Source of the DNA: Oreohelix idahoensis
Taxonomy: Eukaryota > Mollusca > Gastropoda > Stylommatophora > Oreohelicidae
Length of the DNA: 64,000 bases
Assembly (NCBI GenBank): GCA_024509875.1
Contig: JAMPIV010004258.1
Location: 62,001-126,000, forward strand
Reading direction: 5' to 3'
How positions within the stretch are numbered: position 1 is the stretch's first letter; each line of letters opens with the position of its first letter. This document shows, piece by piece, positions 1 to 9,419 of the stretch. Below the pieces are notes generated by a model, which was not told the DNA's origin, made no database searches, and saw nothing but the letters and a program-made list of their open reading frames with translations. The position numbers and the translations under genes are program-made.

Positions 1-137
1 TATTGTTTCCATTCCTTTTTCTTCTCTCTTATTTTCTCTTTAACCTCATCTGTCCACCAAGGTGTCCTCTTTCTCCTGTTCCCAAGTCGAACTTCGCCAC
101 ATGCTTCTGCTGCAGCTTTCTTTATGATGTCCAGCAT
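1..137 (-). pseudogene. LINE ORF fragment (linker between endonuclease and RT)
   Basis: Read on the minus strand, this stretch is open for about 45 codons. It gives a basic, lysine-rich peptide containing RRKRTPWWTDEVKEKI, which resembles the linker between the endonuclease and reverse transcriptase domains of many invertebrate non-LTR retrotransposons. It runs off the left edge of the window, so only the piece nearest its 5' side is seen. No RT catalytic motif is present. It could belong to the same family as other LINE pieces here, but the overlap is too short to assign. The LINE origin is fairly secure; the clade is not. Confidence 0.6.
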
Positions 138-473
138 GAAAACCAAAGGAGAAAACACACAGAATGAAGACAGTCGTCATACGGTTAAGGTGCAGAGATG
201 TCATAAGAATGGAAAAATGGGAGAACCTGGTTTAAAGGAAGTCCCAAAGCTGATACTGCTTTTGGAGAAAATACAGAAAAGGCACACTGCACTGTGAAAT
301 CTAAACTCAACACCCATTAAAAGAACATGCATGCCTTTTATGGTGTAGTGTTCAGTGTGTTATAAAAAATTCACACCAGCTTTTTGGGGAAAATATGGGA
401 ACAGTGTGAACTGCACTGTGACTTGAGTGAACACTATTTTTAAGTACCCATTATAATGATGTCATATCAATCA
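138..473. other. No recognisable feature
   Basis: AT-rich intergenic sequence. I see no ORF with protein-like composition, no RNA gene and no clear repeat. Confidence 0.5.
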
Positions 474-740
474 GTACCCTTTAGCTCCCTGAGGAGCATA
501 GGCCTTCAACAAACACATGTCAAGTCTTCCTGTCCTGTGCCATCTGCTCAAGTTCTTTTCATGTGTTCCTCACCATTTTCACCTCTGTATCCAGTTCTCT
601 TCTCCGTGTGTTTTTTGGTCTACCTCTGCCTCTCTTTCCCTGTGGATTCCAGAACAAGGACTGCCTTGTAATGCTATCAACAAGTCTCCTCAATGTGTGT
701 CCTATCCATCTCCAGTGTCTTCTTCTCAACTCTTAATGTG
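474..740 (-). pseudogene. LINE-A 3' end fragment
   Basis: The minus strand matches the 3' end of the LINE-A family found six more times in the window (for example 42957-44657 and 54361-54727). The shared end encodes the basic C-terminal tail with a GKR.RGRPR.TWRRE-type motif followed by MARDRRTW-like residues, typical of the region downstream of RT in these retrotransposons. This copy is 5'-truncated and no longer has one clean frame. The plus-strand ORFs across it are antisense shadows. Confidence 0.75.
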
Positions 741-962
741 TCATATAGATACACATAATCTGCTTTATTCGGATTTCACAGATCTTCTCAAGTAAAAATT
801 TCAAGAAACAACAGAAGTTTAATAATTTAGCTTCATAATAAAGGAGCCTTTCAATACGTTTTCATATCTTATCTTAACTTTAGTATTATGTTAAAACAAA
901 TGAGTACAAATTTTTTTTTTTTTAAATACAGAAAATATCGATGCAGTAATTAAGGTGGACAC

Positions 963-1140
963 ATTTTCATTCCACACGTTAGCTTAGAGCCAAACGATAC
1001 AAGCCTTCCTGACATCTTGAGACATCACCAGTTTCCTGTGATTTTGCCATGACAATCAACAAAGCGCAGGGACAATCATTTGATCATGTAAGTGCATAGC
1101 TACGATAACCAGTCTTTGCTCTTGGTGAACTTTATGTAGC
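963..1140 (+). pseudogene. Helitron (Pif1-like) helicase relic
   Basis: In one plus frame positions 963-1047 read IPHVSLEPNDTSLPDILRHH then QFPVIL. After a one-base shift 1049-1140 read MTINKAQGQSFDHV and, after stops, PVFALGELYVAL. This is the order of the C-terminal motifs of Pif1-family helicases carried by Helitron rolling-circle transposons: the QFPV..AFAMTINKAQGQ block and the PVF.HGQLYVA.SR block. Known role of the family: the helicase unwinds DNA for rolling-circle transposition. This copy is clearly dead (frameshift and at least two stops) and lacks the Rep domain. A host PIF1 fragment is the alternative, but the motif spelling is that of Helitrons. Confidence 0.72.
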
Positions 1141-1146
1141 GCTCAT

Positions 1147-1517
1147 GCAAAGAAGGAACCCAACAAATTCGGTCGGTGGCTAAGGATGGAAGAAGAAGAA
1201 AACCTAGGAATGAAAAGAGAATTAACGAAGGGGACCAAAATTAGACAGCTAAAATATTTTGGCCATGTAAAAAGACATAACACCGTACTGAAGACCAAAA
1301 TAGAAGGAAGAGTTGAAGGCAAACGTGCAAGAGGAAGACAGCGCTATATGTGGGGAGATAACAACAAGAGAAGGACAGGAACGAGTCTAACAGAGCGCAG
1401 CCATCAAGACAAGAGACAGAAAACGTTCGATGTGAAGATGGCACCTGATGATGACATTTTGCCACCGAAATTATAATTGTGTGCACACTATTTTTTACAT
1501 ATAGGCAAATAAACAAT
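1147..1517 (+). pseudogene. LINE ORF2 C-terminal fragment
   Basis: The open frame at 1186-1476 contains IRQLKYFGHVKRHNT followed by KIEGRVEGKRARGRQRYMW, the hallmark C-terminal region after the RT domain of a common invertebrate LINE group. The 3' end runs into AATAAACAATAAA near 1510. The copy is 5'-truncated; no RT catalytic residues are present. A more decayed relative lies at 46220-46520. The initial MEEEE residues come from decayed upstream sequence and are not a real start. Confidence 0.75.
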
Positions 1518-1604
1518 AAACGTATATCAGTTTTATACAGGCACGAAATATATGGACACTGCCATACAAGTCTTTTAGTTGGTTTAACATAAGCAATTTG
1601 GGGG

Positions 1605-1655
1605 TCGGAGTGGCTAAGCGGTATGGCGTCCGCCTCGAATTCTAGAGGTACCGGA
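1605..1655 (+). other. tRNA-like half, possible SINE head
   Basis: The stretch GTCGGAGTGGCTAAGCGGTA has a good RNA polymerase III A-box (TGGCTAAGCGG) at the spacing expected in a tRNA 5' half. The second half with a B-box is missing: LINE sequence begins almost at once. It is best read as a truncated SINE head or tRNA pseudogene. Confidence 0.35.
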
Positions 1656-1656
1656 T

Positions 1657-2702
1657 ATAATTTATGGAAATTTGTGTTTCATTCCAAGAAGACATGAAGG
1701 GAACAGTCCAATATGCTGGAAGCACATCACAGCCCTTTGAAATACGCAGTGGCGTTAAACAAGGCTGCGTTCTGGCTTCAGCCCTCTTCGGGATCTTCTT
1801 TGCCTTATTCTTAAAACATGCATTCAGCGATGCAATGGAAGGAATATGCCTTCACACTAGGTCGGATGGCCAACTGTTTAACCCCGCAAGGCTGAAGGCA
1901 AAAACAAAAAATCAGAAAGGTCACCATAAGAGGCTTGTTATTCGCTGATGACGCTGCAGTCGTCACTCAAAGCAAACAGGAGCTTCAGAGCATGATGAAT
2001 CGCTTCAACCAAGCATGCAATGACTTTGGCCTCAGAGTCAGGGTGTGAATGTTGCACCAGTTATCACTATCGATAACTATGAATTAACAGTGGTGCACCA
2101 CTTCACATACCTGAGGTCTAGCATCAAAGAGAAACTCTCTCTGGATACAGAAATTGACAGCCGCATTGGCAAAGCTGCAGCTACCTTTGCCCGCCTCACA
2201 ACGCGTGTTTTGGGAAAGTCCAAACTCACAACGAAGACCAAAGATGCGGTATATAACGCCTGCGTCACCAGCACACGTCTATATGGCAGCGAGATATGGA
2301 CAACCTATGCTAAGCAAGAAAGAAGGCTCAATACCTTGCATCTACGGTGTCTACGCCATATCCTCGGTATTTCGTGGATAGACAAAGTGACAATTGTTGA
2401 GGTGTTGTCACGTGCTGGCCTTCAAAGCATGTATACGCTGCTTAGACAACGCAGGCTTGACCATGTCCGTAGCACGGAAGATGGCCGCATCCCGAAAGAT
2501 ACGTTCTACGGACAACTGGCAGATGGCAAAAGAACAGTTGGGCGACCGCACCCGAGATACAAAGATGTGTGCAAAAGAGACATAAATCCAGCAACTTGGG
2601 AGGATGAAGCTGCCGATCGCACCAAGTGGCGATGCTATCTACGGCGCCACCTCACATTGGGCGAAAAGAAGCTCTCACAGCAAGCAGAAGAGAGGAGAAA
2701 AC
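1657..2702 (+). pseudogene. LINE reverse transcriptase, frameshifted, split by a gypsy insertion
   Basis: Non-LTR reverse transcriptase. The first frame (1664-1948) carries RT blocks including SGVKQGCVLASALFGIFFAL. The catalytic FADD block (GLLFADDAAVV) follows in another frame at about 1935-1970, so a frameshift lies between them. The third frame (2045-2702) carries the thumb and C-terminal part: FTYLRSS, RLYGSEIWTTYAKQERRLN and LGISWIDKV, then GRPHPRYKDVCKRD and a basic tail. These are typical of a widespread animal LINE lineage. The upstream endonuclease and fingers are missing (5' truncation). The frame runs straight into the gypsy LTR at 2703 and resumes beyond it at 7371, so the stop just after 2702 is created by the LTR. 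Confidence 0.85.
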
Positions 2703-2887
2703 TGTAATATGAATACATTAAAGTACGAACCACACATTGTAATATAATGCGAATCTTGACATGTACGATATCCTGTAAATAAACATGGCTACGAACTGAA
2801 CATGCTTTTACTGAGTGCTTTCTGAAACATGTGTGTGCTTGTGTAGATGACGAGGTAATGCTTATATGAATACATCATAACATTACA
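2703..2887 (+). repeat. 5' LTR of gypsy element 1
   Basis: Starts TGTAATATGAA and ends AACATTACA, matching 7181-7365 at every base I compared. A polyadenylation signal AATAAA lies at 2778-2783. The LTR is very short for a gypsy element, as in the Mag group. Confidence 0.93.
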
Positions 2888-2900
2888 TGGTGGCAGCGGT
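2888..2900 (+). promoter_or_regulatory. Primer binding site, probably tRNA-Leu
   Basis: TGGTGGCAGCGGT directly follows the 5' LTR. It is the complement of the 3' end of animal tRNA-Leu (…ACCGCTGCCACCA) for 13 bases, after which pairing stops. The tRNA assignment is from memory of the acceptor stem and should be checked. Confidence 0.6.
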
Positions 2901-2980
2901 CGATACCGGACTGACGCAAAACAGCTACACGATAACACGTGAGTACAGTATTCGGCTAATTTTCGTCATCGAAGTCAGCC

Positions 2981-4690
2981 ATGGCGGCGGAACAATATCG
3001 CAACGCACCGCAAATGAGATTCGCCGGTCAAGACGATAAGAGTGAAGCTTTCTTGTTATGGCGCCAACGCATAGATCTATATTCCAAGACCACTGGTCTG
3101 GAAGGACAAACCCTAACTCCATATATCCTAGAAGCATTGGACGATGAAGGTTTGAAAATTTACAACAGTTTTGCTAGCGCCATGCCTGTGGAGTCGGCAA
3201 CAGACCCCGCAGCCATATTGGACGAATTTGAAAAACGTCTAATAATAAAGCACACGAACTTTAGAGCGGCAAGATTAGAACTTCACCACCTGCGACAGAA
3301 ACCTGGTGAAAGTCTAGATGATTTCTTCACTCGCATCAAGGAGAAAACAAGTGTATGCAAATTTAACAAAGAAGAAGAAAAAGAGCGAATTATTGAACAG
3401 ATCCTTCTCAGCACACCAATGCCAGAGTTCCAGAAATGGATACTGAGCCAGAGTGATACACTAACTTTACAACAACTTCTGGATGAAGGCAGGAAACACG
3501 AGGCACAAGCACTAAACATTAAACAAATTCAGCAAGGTACAGTAACAGCCCAGGTGGATGCAGTAAAAAGCTATAGGCCTAAACCCAAACAAAACAAAGC
3601 AACTGGTTCGAAGCAACAAGAAAAACACAACACAAGCAGAGGTGCTATGTGTAAATGTTGTGGCCTAAACCACATACAAAACCACTGTCCAGCTAAAGAC
3701 TCTACATGTCATTACTGCAGAAAGAGGGGCCACTGGATAAAATTATGTTTCAAGAGGAAACAAAACAGTGTTCAACACAACTTTCACAGCAGAGAGTCAT
3801 CAAAACAAACACACTTTATGATGACTGAGGACCTTGACTCCAGTGAAGAAAGTGATCCTTCCACATTTGATACTGTGAAGATACTAACTTTCAGTAATGA
3901 ACCAAAGAGAACGCAGGCTTTCTGCAAAGTACAATTCCGAATACCAGGAATTAAAAGGCACAAAGAAAGATATATTCGGTTCAAGATAGACACAGGTGCC
4001 CAAGGTAACACTCTACCCTTAAGAATATTCAGACAGATCATGCCTGACAAGGTGGATAAGCAAGGATTTCCCACAAGGGATGTAAAAAGTAGGAGTGGCA
4101 GGACAAAGCTAAGAGCTTACAATGGAACAAGTATAGACTGTTTCGGAGCAGTAACACTTGAATGTTTATACAGAGACTCTGAATGGACATCGTCAACATT
4201 TTACTTGGTAGATGTTGAAGGACCTGCAATTTTGGGTTTACCAATGTGCGAAAAGCTGAGTGTGGTAACTATTAACAACATTAAAGCTGACAAAAAAGAA
4301 CATCTTACTCTACACGTCACTGGAGTAGATGACCTTAAACAGCGATTCCCAGAACAGTTCGACAGAATAGGCAAACTTCCAGGAAAGGCAAGATTCTTTT
4401 TAAAAGACAACGCTGAGCCAAAGATAGACCCACCTAGAAAGTATCCTATACATGTTAAACAGAAACTTGCCACAGAACTAGAAAAGATGGTGCAGAATGA
4501 TGTTATTAGAAAGGTTGAAGAGCATTCTGATTGGTGTAGTAGTATCACAACCGTTCTGAAGCAGGATGGTTCTCTTCGGGTTTGCCTTGACCCAAAAACA
4601 CTTAAACAACAGTCTAAAGCGCTGTCCACACAAAATGCATACAGTGGAAGAGATAACTCACAGATTCCACAATGCCAAATATTTTTCTAA
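2981..4690 (+). CDS. Gag-protease and start of RT (gypsy element 1)
   Basis: The first part of the polyprotein, 569 codons open. Residues about 1-190 form the capsid-like Gag, with the usual LxxLRQKPGESLDDFFTRI block. Two zinc knuckles follow at about 223-256: CKCCGLNHIQNHC, then the canonical CX2CX4HX4C in CHYCRKRGHWIKLC. The aspartic protease has its catalytic DTG in RFKIDTGAQGN near residue 340 and the LGLP flap-side block near 425. RT begins near 480 (DVIRKVEEHSDWCSSI). The true reading leaves this frame at about 4593-4598: the last 30 or so codons are out of phase with RT. Start chosen at 2981 because it is the first ATG after the primer site and gives a Gag of normal length. Confidence 0.9.
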   Translation: MAAEQYRNAPQMRFAGQDDKSEAFLLWRQRIDLYSKTTGLEGQTLTPYILEALDDEGLKIYNSFASAMPVESATDPAAILDEFEKRLIIKHTNFRAARLELHHLRQKPGESLDDFFTRIKEKTSVCKFNKEEEKERIIEQILLSTPMPEFQKWILSQSDTLTLQQLLDEGRKHEAQALNIKQIQQGTVTAQVDAVKSYRPKPKQNKATGSKQQEKHNTSRGAMCKCCGLNHIQNHCPAKDSTCHYCRKRGHWIKLCFKRKQNSVQHNFHSRESSKQTHFMMTEDLDSSEESDPSTFDTVKILTFSNEPKRTQAFCKVQFRIPGIKRHKERYIRFKIDTGAQGNTLPLRIFRQIMPDKVDKQGFPTRDVKSRSGRTKLRAYNGTSIDCFGAVTLECLYRDSEWTSSTFYLVDVEGPAILGLPMCEKLSVVTINNIKADKKEHLTLHVTGVDDLKQRFPEQFDRIGKLPGKARFFLKDNAEPKIDPPRKYPIHVKQKLATELEKMVQNDVIRKVEEHSDWCSSITTVLKQDGSLRVCLDPKTLKQQSKALSTQNAYSGRDNSQIPQCQIFF

Positions 4691-7079
4691 ACTAGATGCT
4701 GTACACGGATACTGGAGTGTTGAGATAGCAGAGGAAAGTCAACTCCTTACAACTTTTCGAACACCATTCGGCAGATATTGTTTCAAGAGACTCCCATTTG
4801 GTTTGAATGTATCACAAGACATCTTCCAACAGAAGATTGACAACATTGTTGAGCAATGTTCTGGTACAGTGGCTATTGCGGATGACATTGTAGTCTGCGG
4901 CAGGTCAGAACAAGAACATGACCGTAACTTGATTAACTTGATGCATGTAGCACAGGCCAATGGGCTAACATTCAACAGCAAAAAGTGTACAATTAAGGCA
5001 ACGGAGATACAATTTTTTGGATTGCTGTACACCCAGAATGGTGTAAAACCAGACCCTAAAAAGGTTGAAGATATTCATGACATGCCAACACCAGCTACAA
5101 AGAAGGAACTGCAACAATTCTTAGGTGCTGTCAATTTCCTAGCACAATTCATACCAAATTTGTCAGCTGCTGCAGAACCTTTGCGATCTCTACTACAGAA
5201 TGAAACTCCGTATGAATGGTCAGAAGACTACCAATACATATTCAACCACTTGAAGACCCTCATATCATCTGATGCATGCTTGAAATACTATGACATGCAA
5301 GCACCCACTTTTCTCATGGTTGATTCCAGTCTGAAAGGCCTAGGAGCAGCACTTTTGCAACCAGACAAAAATCCTGAAGGACACTATGCCAAAGAACTTC
5401 GTCCTGTAGCTTACGCAAGCAAATCATTAAGTTCTGGCGAAAAGAAACTTGCAAACATTGAAAGAGAAATGCTAGCTGTACGTTTTGGAATCAAACGCTT
5501 CCACACATTTCTTTTCAACCGCCCATTTACAATTCTCTCAGATCATAAGCCACTTGAGATGATTCATAAAAAACCAATAGCTTCAGCACCACCACGACTA
5601 CAAGCTCTGTTATTGGAAACACAAGGTTACGATTTTAATATTCAGTATATCCCAGGAGAGGATATAGGTCTTGCAGATGCTCTCAGCAGATTACCAAACC
5701 CCAACAAGACAGCAGATCTTACCCCAAACATCAAAGTTGATTTTGTCAAGTTTAGCGATAATCGGCTTGAACACATCAGAGAAGACACAATGAGAGATCC
5801 TATCCTTAACTCTCTCAAAGAACTGATATACCATGGATGGCCAAGCTCTATCAGGGAAGTTCCAACACACATCCGTCCATACTACTCGATGAGGGACGAG
5901 TTAAGCATCGAAGATGGTCTGATCCTTAAAGGAGATCGCATTGTTGTACCAGAAACACAACGCGATATCATCCTTAAACAGCTCCATAATAGTCACCTTG
6001 GTATTGTGAAGACACAACTGAGAGCAAAGAAAGATGTTTACTGGCCACAGATAAACAAGGACATAGAAACACTATGTAAAAACTGTTCAATTTGCCAAGA
6101 ACATGCAAATAGGCAGTGCAGAGAACCTCTCATACCATCAGACATACCATTGAGCCCTTGGAGCATTATAGGAACTGATATTTTCTCAATCGACAATAAT
6201 GACTATCTTATTATTGCTGATTACTACAGCAAATTTCCCATCATTGAGAAACTTCCACAACCCTCACCATCAGCTGTTATTGCAGACATTACAAAGAAGT
6301 ATTGCAGCATGTTTGGCATCCCAGATGAAATTAGATCAGACAACGGTCCACATTTCTCAGGTCAAGCATACAGAAACTTCACTAAGGACTGGAAGATCAA
6401 ACACACAACATCATCACCTAGATACCCTAAATCTAATGGTTTCATTGAGAGACAGATACAAACTATCAAGTCAATCATGAAGAAAACAAGAACAGAGGAT
6501 GTACACCTAGCACTCTTGAGATGGAGAACAACACCGGTAGACAGTAAGATCGACAGTCCAGCAGAACTTATGTTTGATAGAAGAATTAAAGACCTCCTAC
6601 CATCTAAGGTCCACTTCCGTCCACAACATAGAGACAGCACATATGATCAATTTCAGCATCGTCAGCAAGTTCAGAAATCCAACTATGACAAATGTGCTAA
6701 AGACTTACCACCATTATATCCTGGTCAGCATGTGACTACCTACAACCACAACAATGACACATGGTCAAAAGCAACAATCATTTCCAGAAACCCTGAACCC
6801 AGGAGCTATACTTTAAGACCAGACAGCAGCAGCAACCTCCTGAGGCGAAACAGAGTGGACATAAGAGAAATCCCACAGAATACAACAGAACAGAGAATTC
6901 CCATGCTTTCAACAGACAATGCAGTAACTCCAGACTTTGGTGCCCCACAAAACCAACAAGCGCCAAGGCCGAAATCACAACCAACTCAAGCTAAACCAGG
7001 GACTTCCGCAGAACCACCAGCACTTTACACCACTCGTTCTGGCCGTACAGTGACACCTCCCAGCCGATACAGACAGTGA
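4566..7079 (+). CDS. Pol: RT, RNase H, integrase (gypsy element 1)
   Basis: Continues the polyprotein in the +1 frame; the genuine join is near 4598 and the first 10 residues are out-of-frame. Domains in order: RT (KLDAVHGYWSVEIAEES, FKRLPFGLN, catalytic IADDIVV near residue 105); RNase H (FLMVDSSLKGLGAALL, the E in LANIEREMLAV, and SDHKPLEM); H2C2 zinc finger (HNSHLGIV … CKNCSICQEH); integrase core with D in IIGTDIF, D in RSDNGPHFSG and E in KSNGFIERQ, giving D,D35E spacing. The C-terminal part is basic and proline-rich, ending with the TTRSGRTVTPPSRY motif common at gypsy Pol C-termini. The protein lacks a chromodomain. Apart from the upstream frameshift every catalytic residue I can check is present. 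Confidence 0.92.
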   Translation: MVLFGFALTQKHLNNSLKRCPHKMHTVEEITHRFHNAKYFSKLDAVHGYWSVEIAEESQLLTTFRTPFGRYCFKRLPFGLNVSQDIFQQKIDNIVEQCSGTVAIADDIVVCGRSEQEHDRNLINLMHVAQANGLTFNSKKCTIKATEIQFFGLLYTQNGVKPDPKKVEDIHDMPTPATKKELQQFLGAVNFLAQFIPNLSAAAEPLRSLLQNETPYEWSEDYQYIFNHLKTLISSDACLKYYDMQAPTFLMVDSSLKGLGAALLQPDKNPEGHYAKELRPVAYASKSLSSGEKKLANIEREMLAVRFGIKRFHTFLFNRPFTILSDHKPLEMIHKKPIASAPPRLQALLLETQGYDFNIQYIPGEDIGLADALSRLPNPNKTADLTPNIKVDFVKFSDNRLEHIREDTMRDPILNSLKELIYHGWPSSIREVPTHIRPYYSMRDELSIEDGLILKGDRIVVPETQRDIILKQLHNSHLGIVKTQLRAKKDVYWPQINKDIETLCKNCSICQEHANRQCREPLIPSDIPLSPWSIIGTDIFSIDNNDYLIIADYYSKFPIIEKLPQPSPSAVIADITKKYCSMFGIPDEIRSDNGPHFSGQAYRNFTKDWKIKHTTSSPRYPKSNGFIERQIQTIKSIMKKTRTEDVHLALLRWRTTPVDSKIDSPAELMFDRRIKDLLPSKVHFRPQHRDSTYDQFQHRQQVQKSNYDKCAKDLPPLYPGQHVTTYNHNNDTWSKATIISRNPEPRSYTLRPDSSSNLLRRNRVDIREIPQNTTEQRIPMLSTDNAVTPDFGAPQNQQAPRPKSQPTQAKPGTSAEPPALYTTRSGRTVTPPSRYRQ

Positions 7080-7167
7080 CATATATACTCACACTGAGCA
7101 TTACACATACTTATCCTTTCTCACATGAAACATTTCGTTGGAAATGTTTGCACACATTTTTTTTTTC

Positions 7168-7180
7168 AAAAAAGGGGGGA
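7168..7180 (+). promoter_or_regulatory. Polypurine tract of gypsy element 1
   Basis: AAAAAAGGGGGGA abuts the 3' LTR and is where plus-strand DNA synthesis would be primed. Confidence 0.88.
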
Positions 7181-7365
7181 TGTAATATGAATACATTAAA
7201 GTACGAACCACACATTGTAATATAATGCGAATCTTGACATGTACGATATCCTGTAAATAAACATGGCTACGAACTGAACATGCTTTTACTGAGTGCTTTC
7301 TGAAACATGTGTGTGCTTGTGTAGATGACGAGGTAATGCTTATATGAATACATCATAACATTACA
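7181..7365 (+). repeat. 3' LTR of gypsy element 1
   Basis: 185 bp, seen as identical to 2703-2887 on base-by-base reading. Followed at 7366-7370 by AAAAC, the second copy of the target duplication. Confidence 0.93.
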
Positions 7366-7612
7366 AAAACGTCGAAAGGAACAACAGGAAAATAAGCAGG
7401 CTGTCACCTTTTTTTATTTTTTATATATTAATGAAGAAAAATATCCCGTTCAACCTCTGATGGGTTATAATTAGGATATATATTGTTTTCAATTCCAAAT
7501 AATATGAAAAACTGCCGATATGAGAAAGTGGCATCACATTTGTCAAATCATTGTAAATAGGGACAATCACAATTGTGCTTATACGTTAAATAAATAAATT
7601 AAAAAAAAACAA
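7366..7612 (+). pseudogene. Remaining 3' end of the LINE interrupted at 2702
   Basis: After the target duplication the LINE frame continues as an Arg/Lys/Gln-rich tail (RKEQQENKQAV). It then decays into an A-rich 3' end with an (AAAC)n run at about 7605-7620. This shows that the gypsy element landed inside the C-terminal tail of the LINE, not at its end. Confidence 0.72.
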
Positions 7613-8040
7613 ACAAACAAAATCAAGAAGAAACTCTGAACAAGAATAATATTAAAGTGAAGGGATGTAGAGGCCTGGCGGTTCCAGTTATATAACTGAC
7701 TTTAACAGATAATTAATTGACTTTCATCTGTTAAAAGTCATAAGCATTGGAATAACCTCATGGGTGCATTCCCATAGTCAGCTATGACTGAAGGGGCTAT
7801 TATTATTATGGTCCTAATGATGTCATATACTCCTCCCTGGTCTCCTGGGTAGTGAGATTGGATGTCTAGCCACCTCGGATAAAGGCGAAAAAACAGGAGG
7901 TCCCGTGTGCAAGCTGCTAAGTTAAAAATCCCACGGCAGTTGGAAATCGTAAAGAGTAGACCTATCAGGCCGCTGCCCTGGCAAAATTTAAAAATTAGAA
8001 ACCTGATGGAGTTGTCCGTGTGCAATGACGATAGTCCTTA
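7613..8040. other. Unidentified repeat-like segment
   Basis: No credible ORF. The segment is more GC-rich than its surroundings in 7790-8035 and ends in an AACCAAACCAAAC tail at 8040-8055. Those two traits suggest the 3' part of a SINE or LINE on the plus strand, but I cannot name a family and see no second copy here. Confidence 0.35.
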
Positions 8041-8629
8041 AAACCAAACCAAACATAAGCAACGGGAGCAGGAATAATACTAATTATTACTAATAATTAT
8101 TAAAATAAATTGAATGGTAAGACGCTTTATTTTTCTCTAGTTATCTACCTTGACAATATGTCCGCTAGTGGTGAAAGTTGAAAGGTCGAATGTTCAAAGC
8201 AACAATATAACCGGCGGAACTTTGAAACAACAATCGAGGTGAGCTGCTGAGAGGATCAGTATTGTTAACTGCTTGTGTAGTTCATGCAATATTGTTGCAT
8301 ATAATGCTATTCGAGCCTCTTGTTTATTCATAGTGTAAGTTAGAATAAACACAAACAAGTCTACACTCACTCTGTCGTAGTGGAGTTGGTCCATGTCCAG
8401 TCTGCACATTGCTAGTTAGCCTACTGCTCGTCCATTGTCGTCAGGGAGGTCCATGTTTGCCGTTGTGGCTAGGATAACAGCCGATCAACTGGCTGCCGAA
8501 AGCAAAAAGATCGGAGAAGGAGGTAGTTAATCATGGCTAGTGGGAGTGATTAGAGAGGAACCCTCCATATTTCTTCTTTATCTTTCATCTTTTACCATAT
8601 CTCAAGATGTAGACTCATACGTATGCTAT
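8041..8629. other. No recognisable gene
   Basis: AT-rich and non-coding on both strands; nothing supported. Confidence 0.5.
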
Positions 8630-9365
8630 GTCTCGGCACCAACTTAGACAAAGTTAGAGGACCAGTTATATCAAAACAAAAATAGAAAAGGCAAGAGGAG
8701 CTTTGGAAAATATGTGGAAATAAAAAATGTGAAATAAATTTTTTTTTTTTTTTAAATGAATTCCAACACAAAAATCTGAATCTTCAACTCAGTTGTCATG
8801 GCAGTCTTATTGTTCATCTGTGGGGAGTCGCGCTGGTGTAATGGTTACCACATTGCGCTGGTGATCAGGTTCAAGGTTCAAGCCCAGGTGTGAACATTTG
8901 AAGGAGTGTCATCGACTGGAATTTCGACTGAATGACTTGAACGGCTCCTGAGATAAGCCCTCTGTGGATGGGAAGGAGTGAAGCTCCTGACTGGGTTGGA
9001 AGGAAAGTCCACAGGCTCCCCAGCCTCGCAATGACATGTCATTGGGCCGAAGAGCTGAAAGCCTAAGTGCCGCTGGTTAAGGAAAAAAAAAAAAATTGTT
9101 CATCTCTGAAACATGGAGAAGCACAAAAAATTATAACAAAGAGTATACAGACTTTCGTGGCATTGGATAGGTCATGCACTGAAGAAACCTTTTGAAAGCT
9201 TTGCAAGGCAGTCCTTTTTCTAGAATCCTGAGGGTAAGAGAGGTAGAGAGAGACTGAGAAACACATGGAGAAGGGAAAGAAAAAAGACAAAGACATGGAA
9301 AGAGCTTGACAAGATGGCACAGGAAGGAAGGCTTGGCGTGAATTTGATGGAGGCCTGTGACTCTT
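8630..9365 (+). pseudogene. LINE-A relic split by a SINE
   Basis: Degenerate plus-strand copy of LINE-A downstream of the RT core. 8630-8725 matches the YLGSNIDKVGR … IQKARGAL stretch that is better preserved at 44016-44345. 8765-8819 and 9095-9365 carry the NTKI.IFNS stretch and the C-terminal tail (NPEGKRG, TWRREK and KELDKMAQ in shifting frames). Stops and frameshifts are frequent. The SINE at 8820-9094 separates the two parts. A poly-T-rich insert lies near 8735-8750. Confidence 0.7.
8820..9094 (+). mobile_element. tRNA-derived SINE, full length
   Basis: A 275-bp element. The head contains an A-box (TGGTGTAATGG) and a B-box (GGTTCAAGCCC), the internal RNA polymerase III promoter. The body is followed by a GTGCCGCTGGTTAAGG 3' end and a poly-A tail. 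It is flanked by an 11-bp target duplication ATTGTTCATCT (8809-8819 and 9095-9105), which fixes both ends. A second copy with the same body is at 22317-22586. The mobilising LINE is unknown. Confidence 0.88.
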
Positions 9366-9419
9366 AGGGAGTTGAAGGATATTATTGATGAAGGATAACA
9401 GTGATGATAAAATAACTTG

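Larger units (their letters stand above)
2703..7365 (+). mobile_element. Ty3/gypsy LTR retrotransposon, Mag-like, young
   Basis: A 4,663-bp complete element. It has 185-bp LTRs beginning TG and ending CA that look identical by eye, a 5-bp target duplication AAAAC (2698-2702 and 7366-7370), a tRNA-type primer site right after the 5' LTR, gag-protease-RT-RNase H-integrase in the usual gypsy order, and a purine tract before the 3' LTR. Single-frame gag-pro-pol, two Gag zinc knuckles and an ADDI-type RT box fit the Mag (K02A2.6-like) group. The LTR identity means the insertion is recent. One extra base in RT breaks the frame, so this copy may be just inactivated or wrongly assembled at a homopolymer. 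Confidence 0.93.

Noticed and set aside
4201..4629. 142-codon minus ORF
   Set aside because: Antisense to protease-RT of the Mag-like element.
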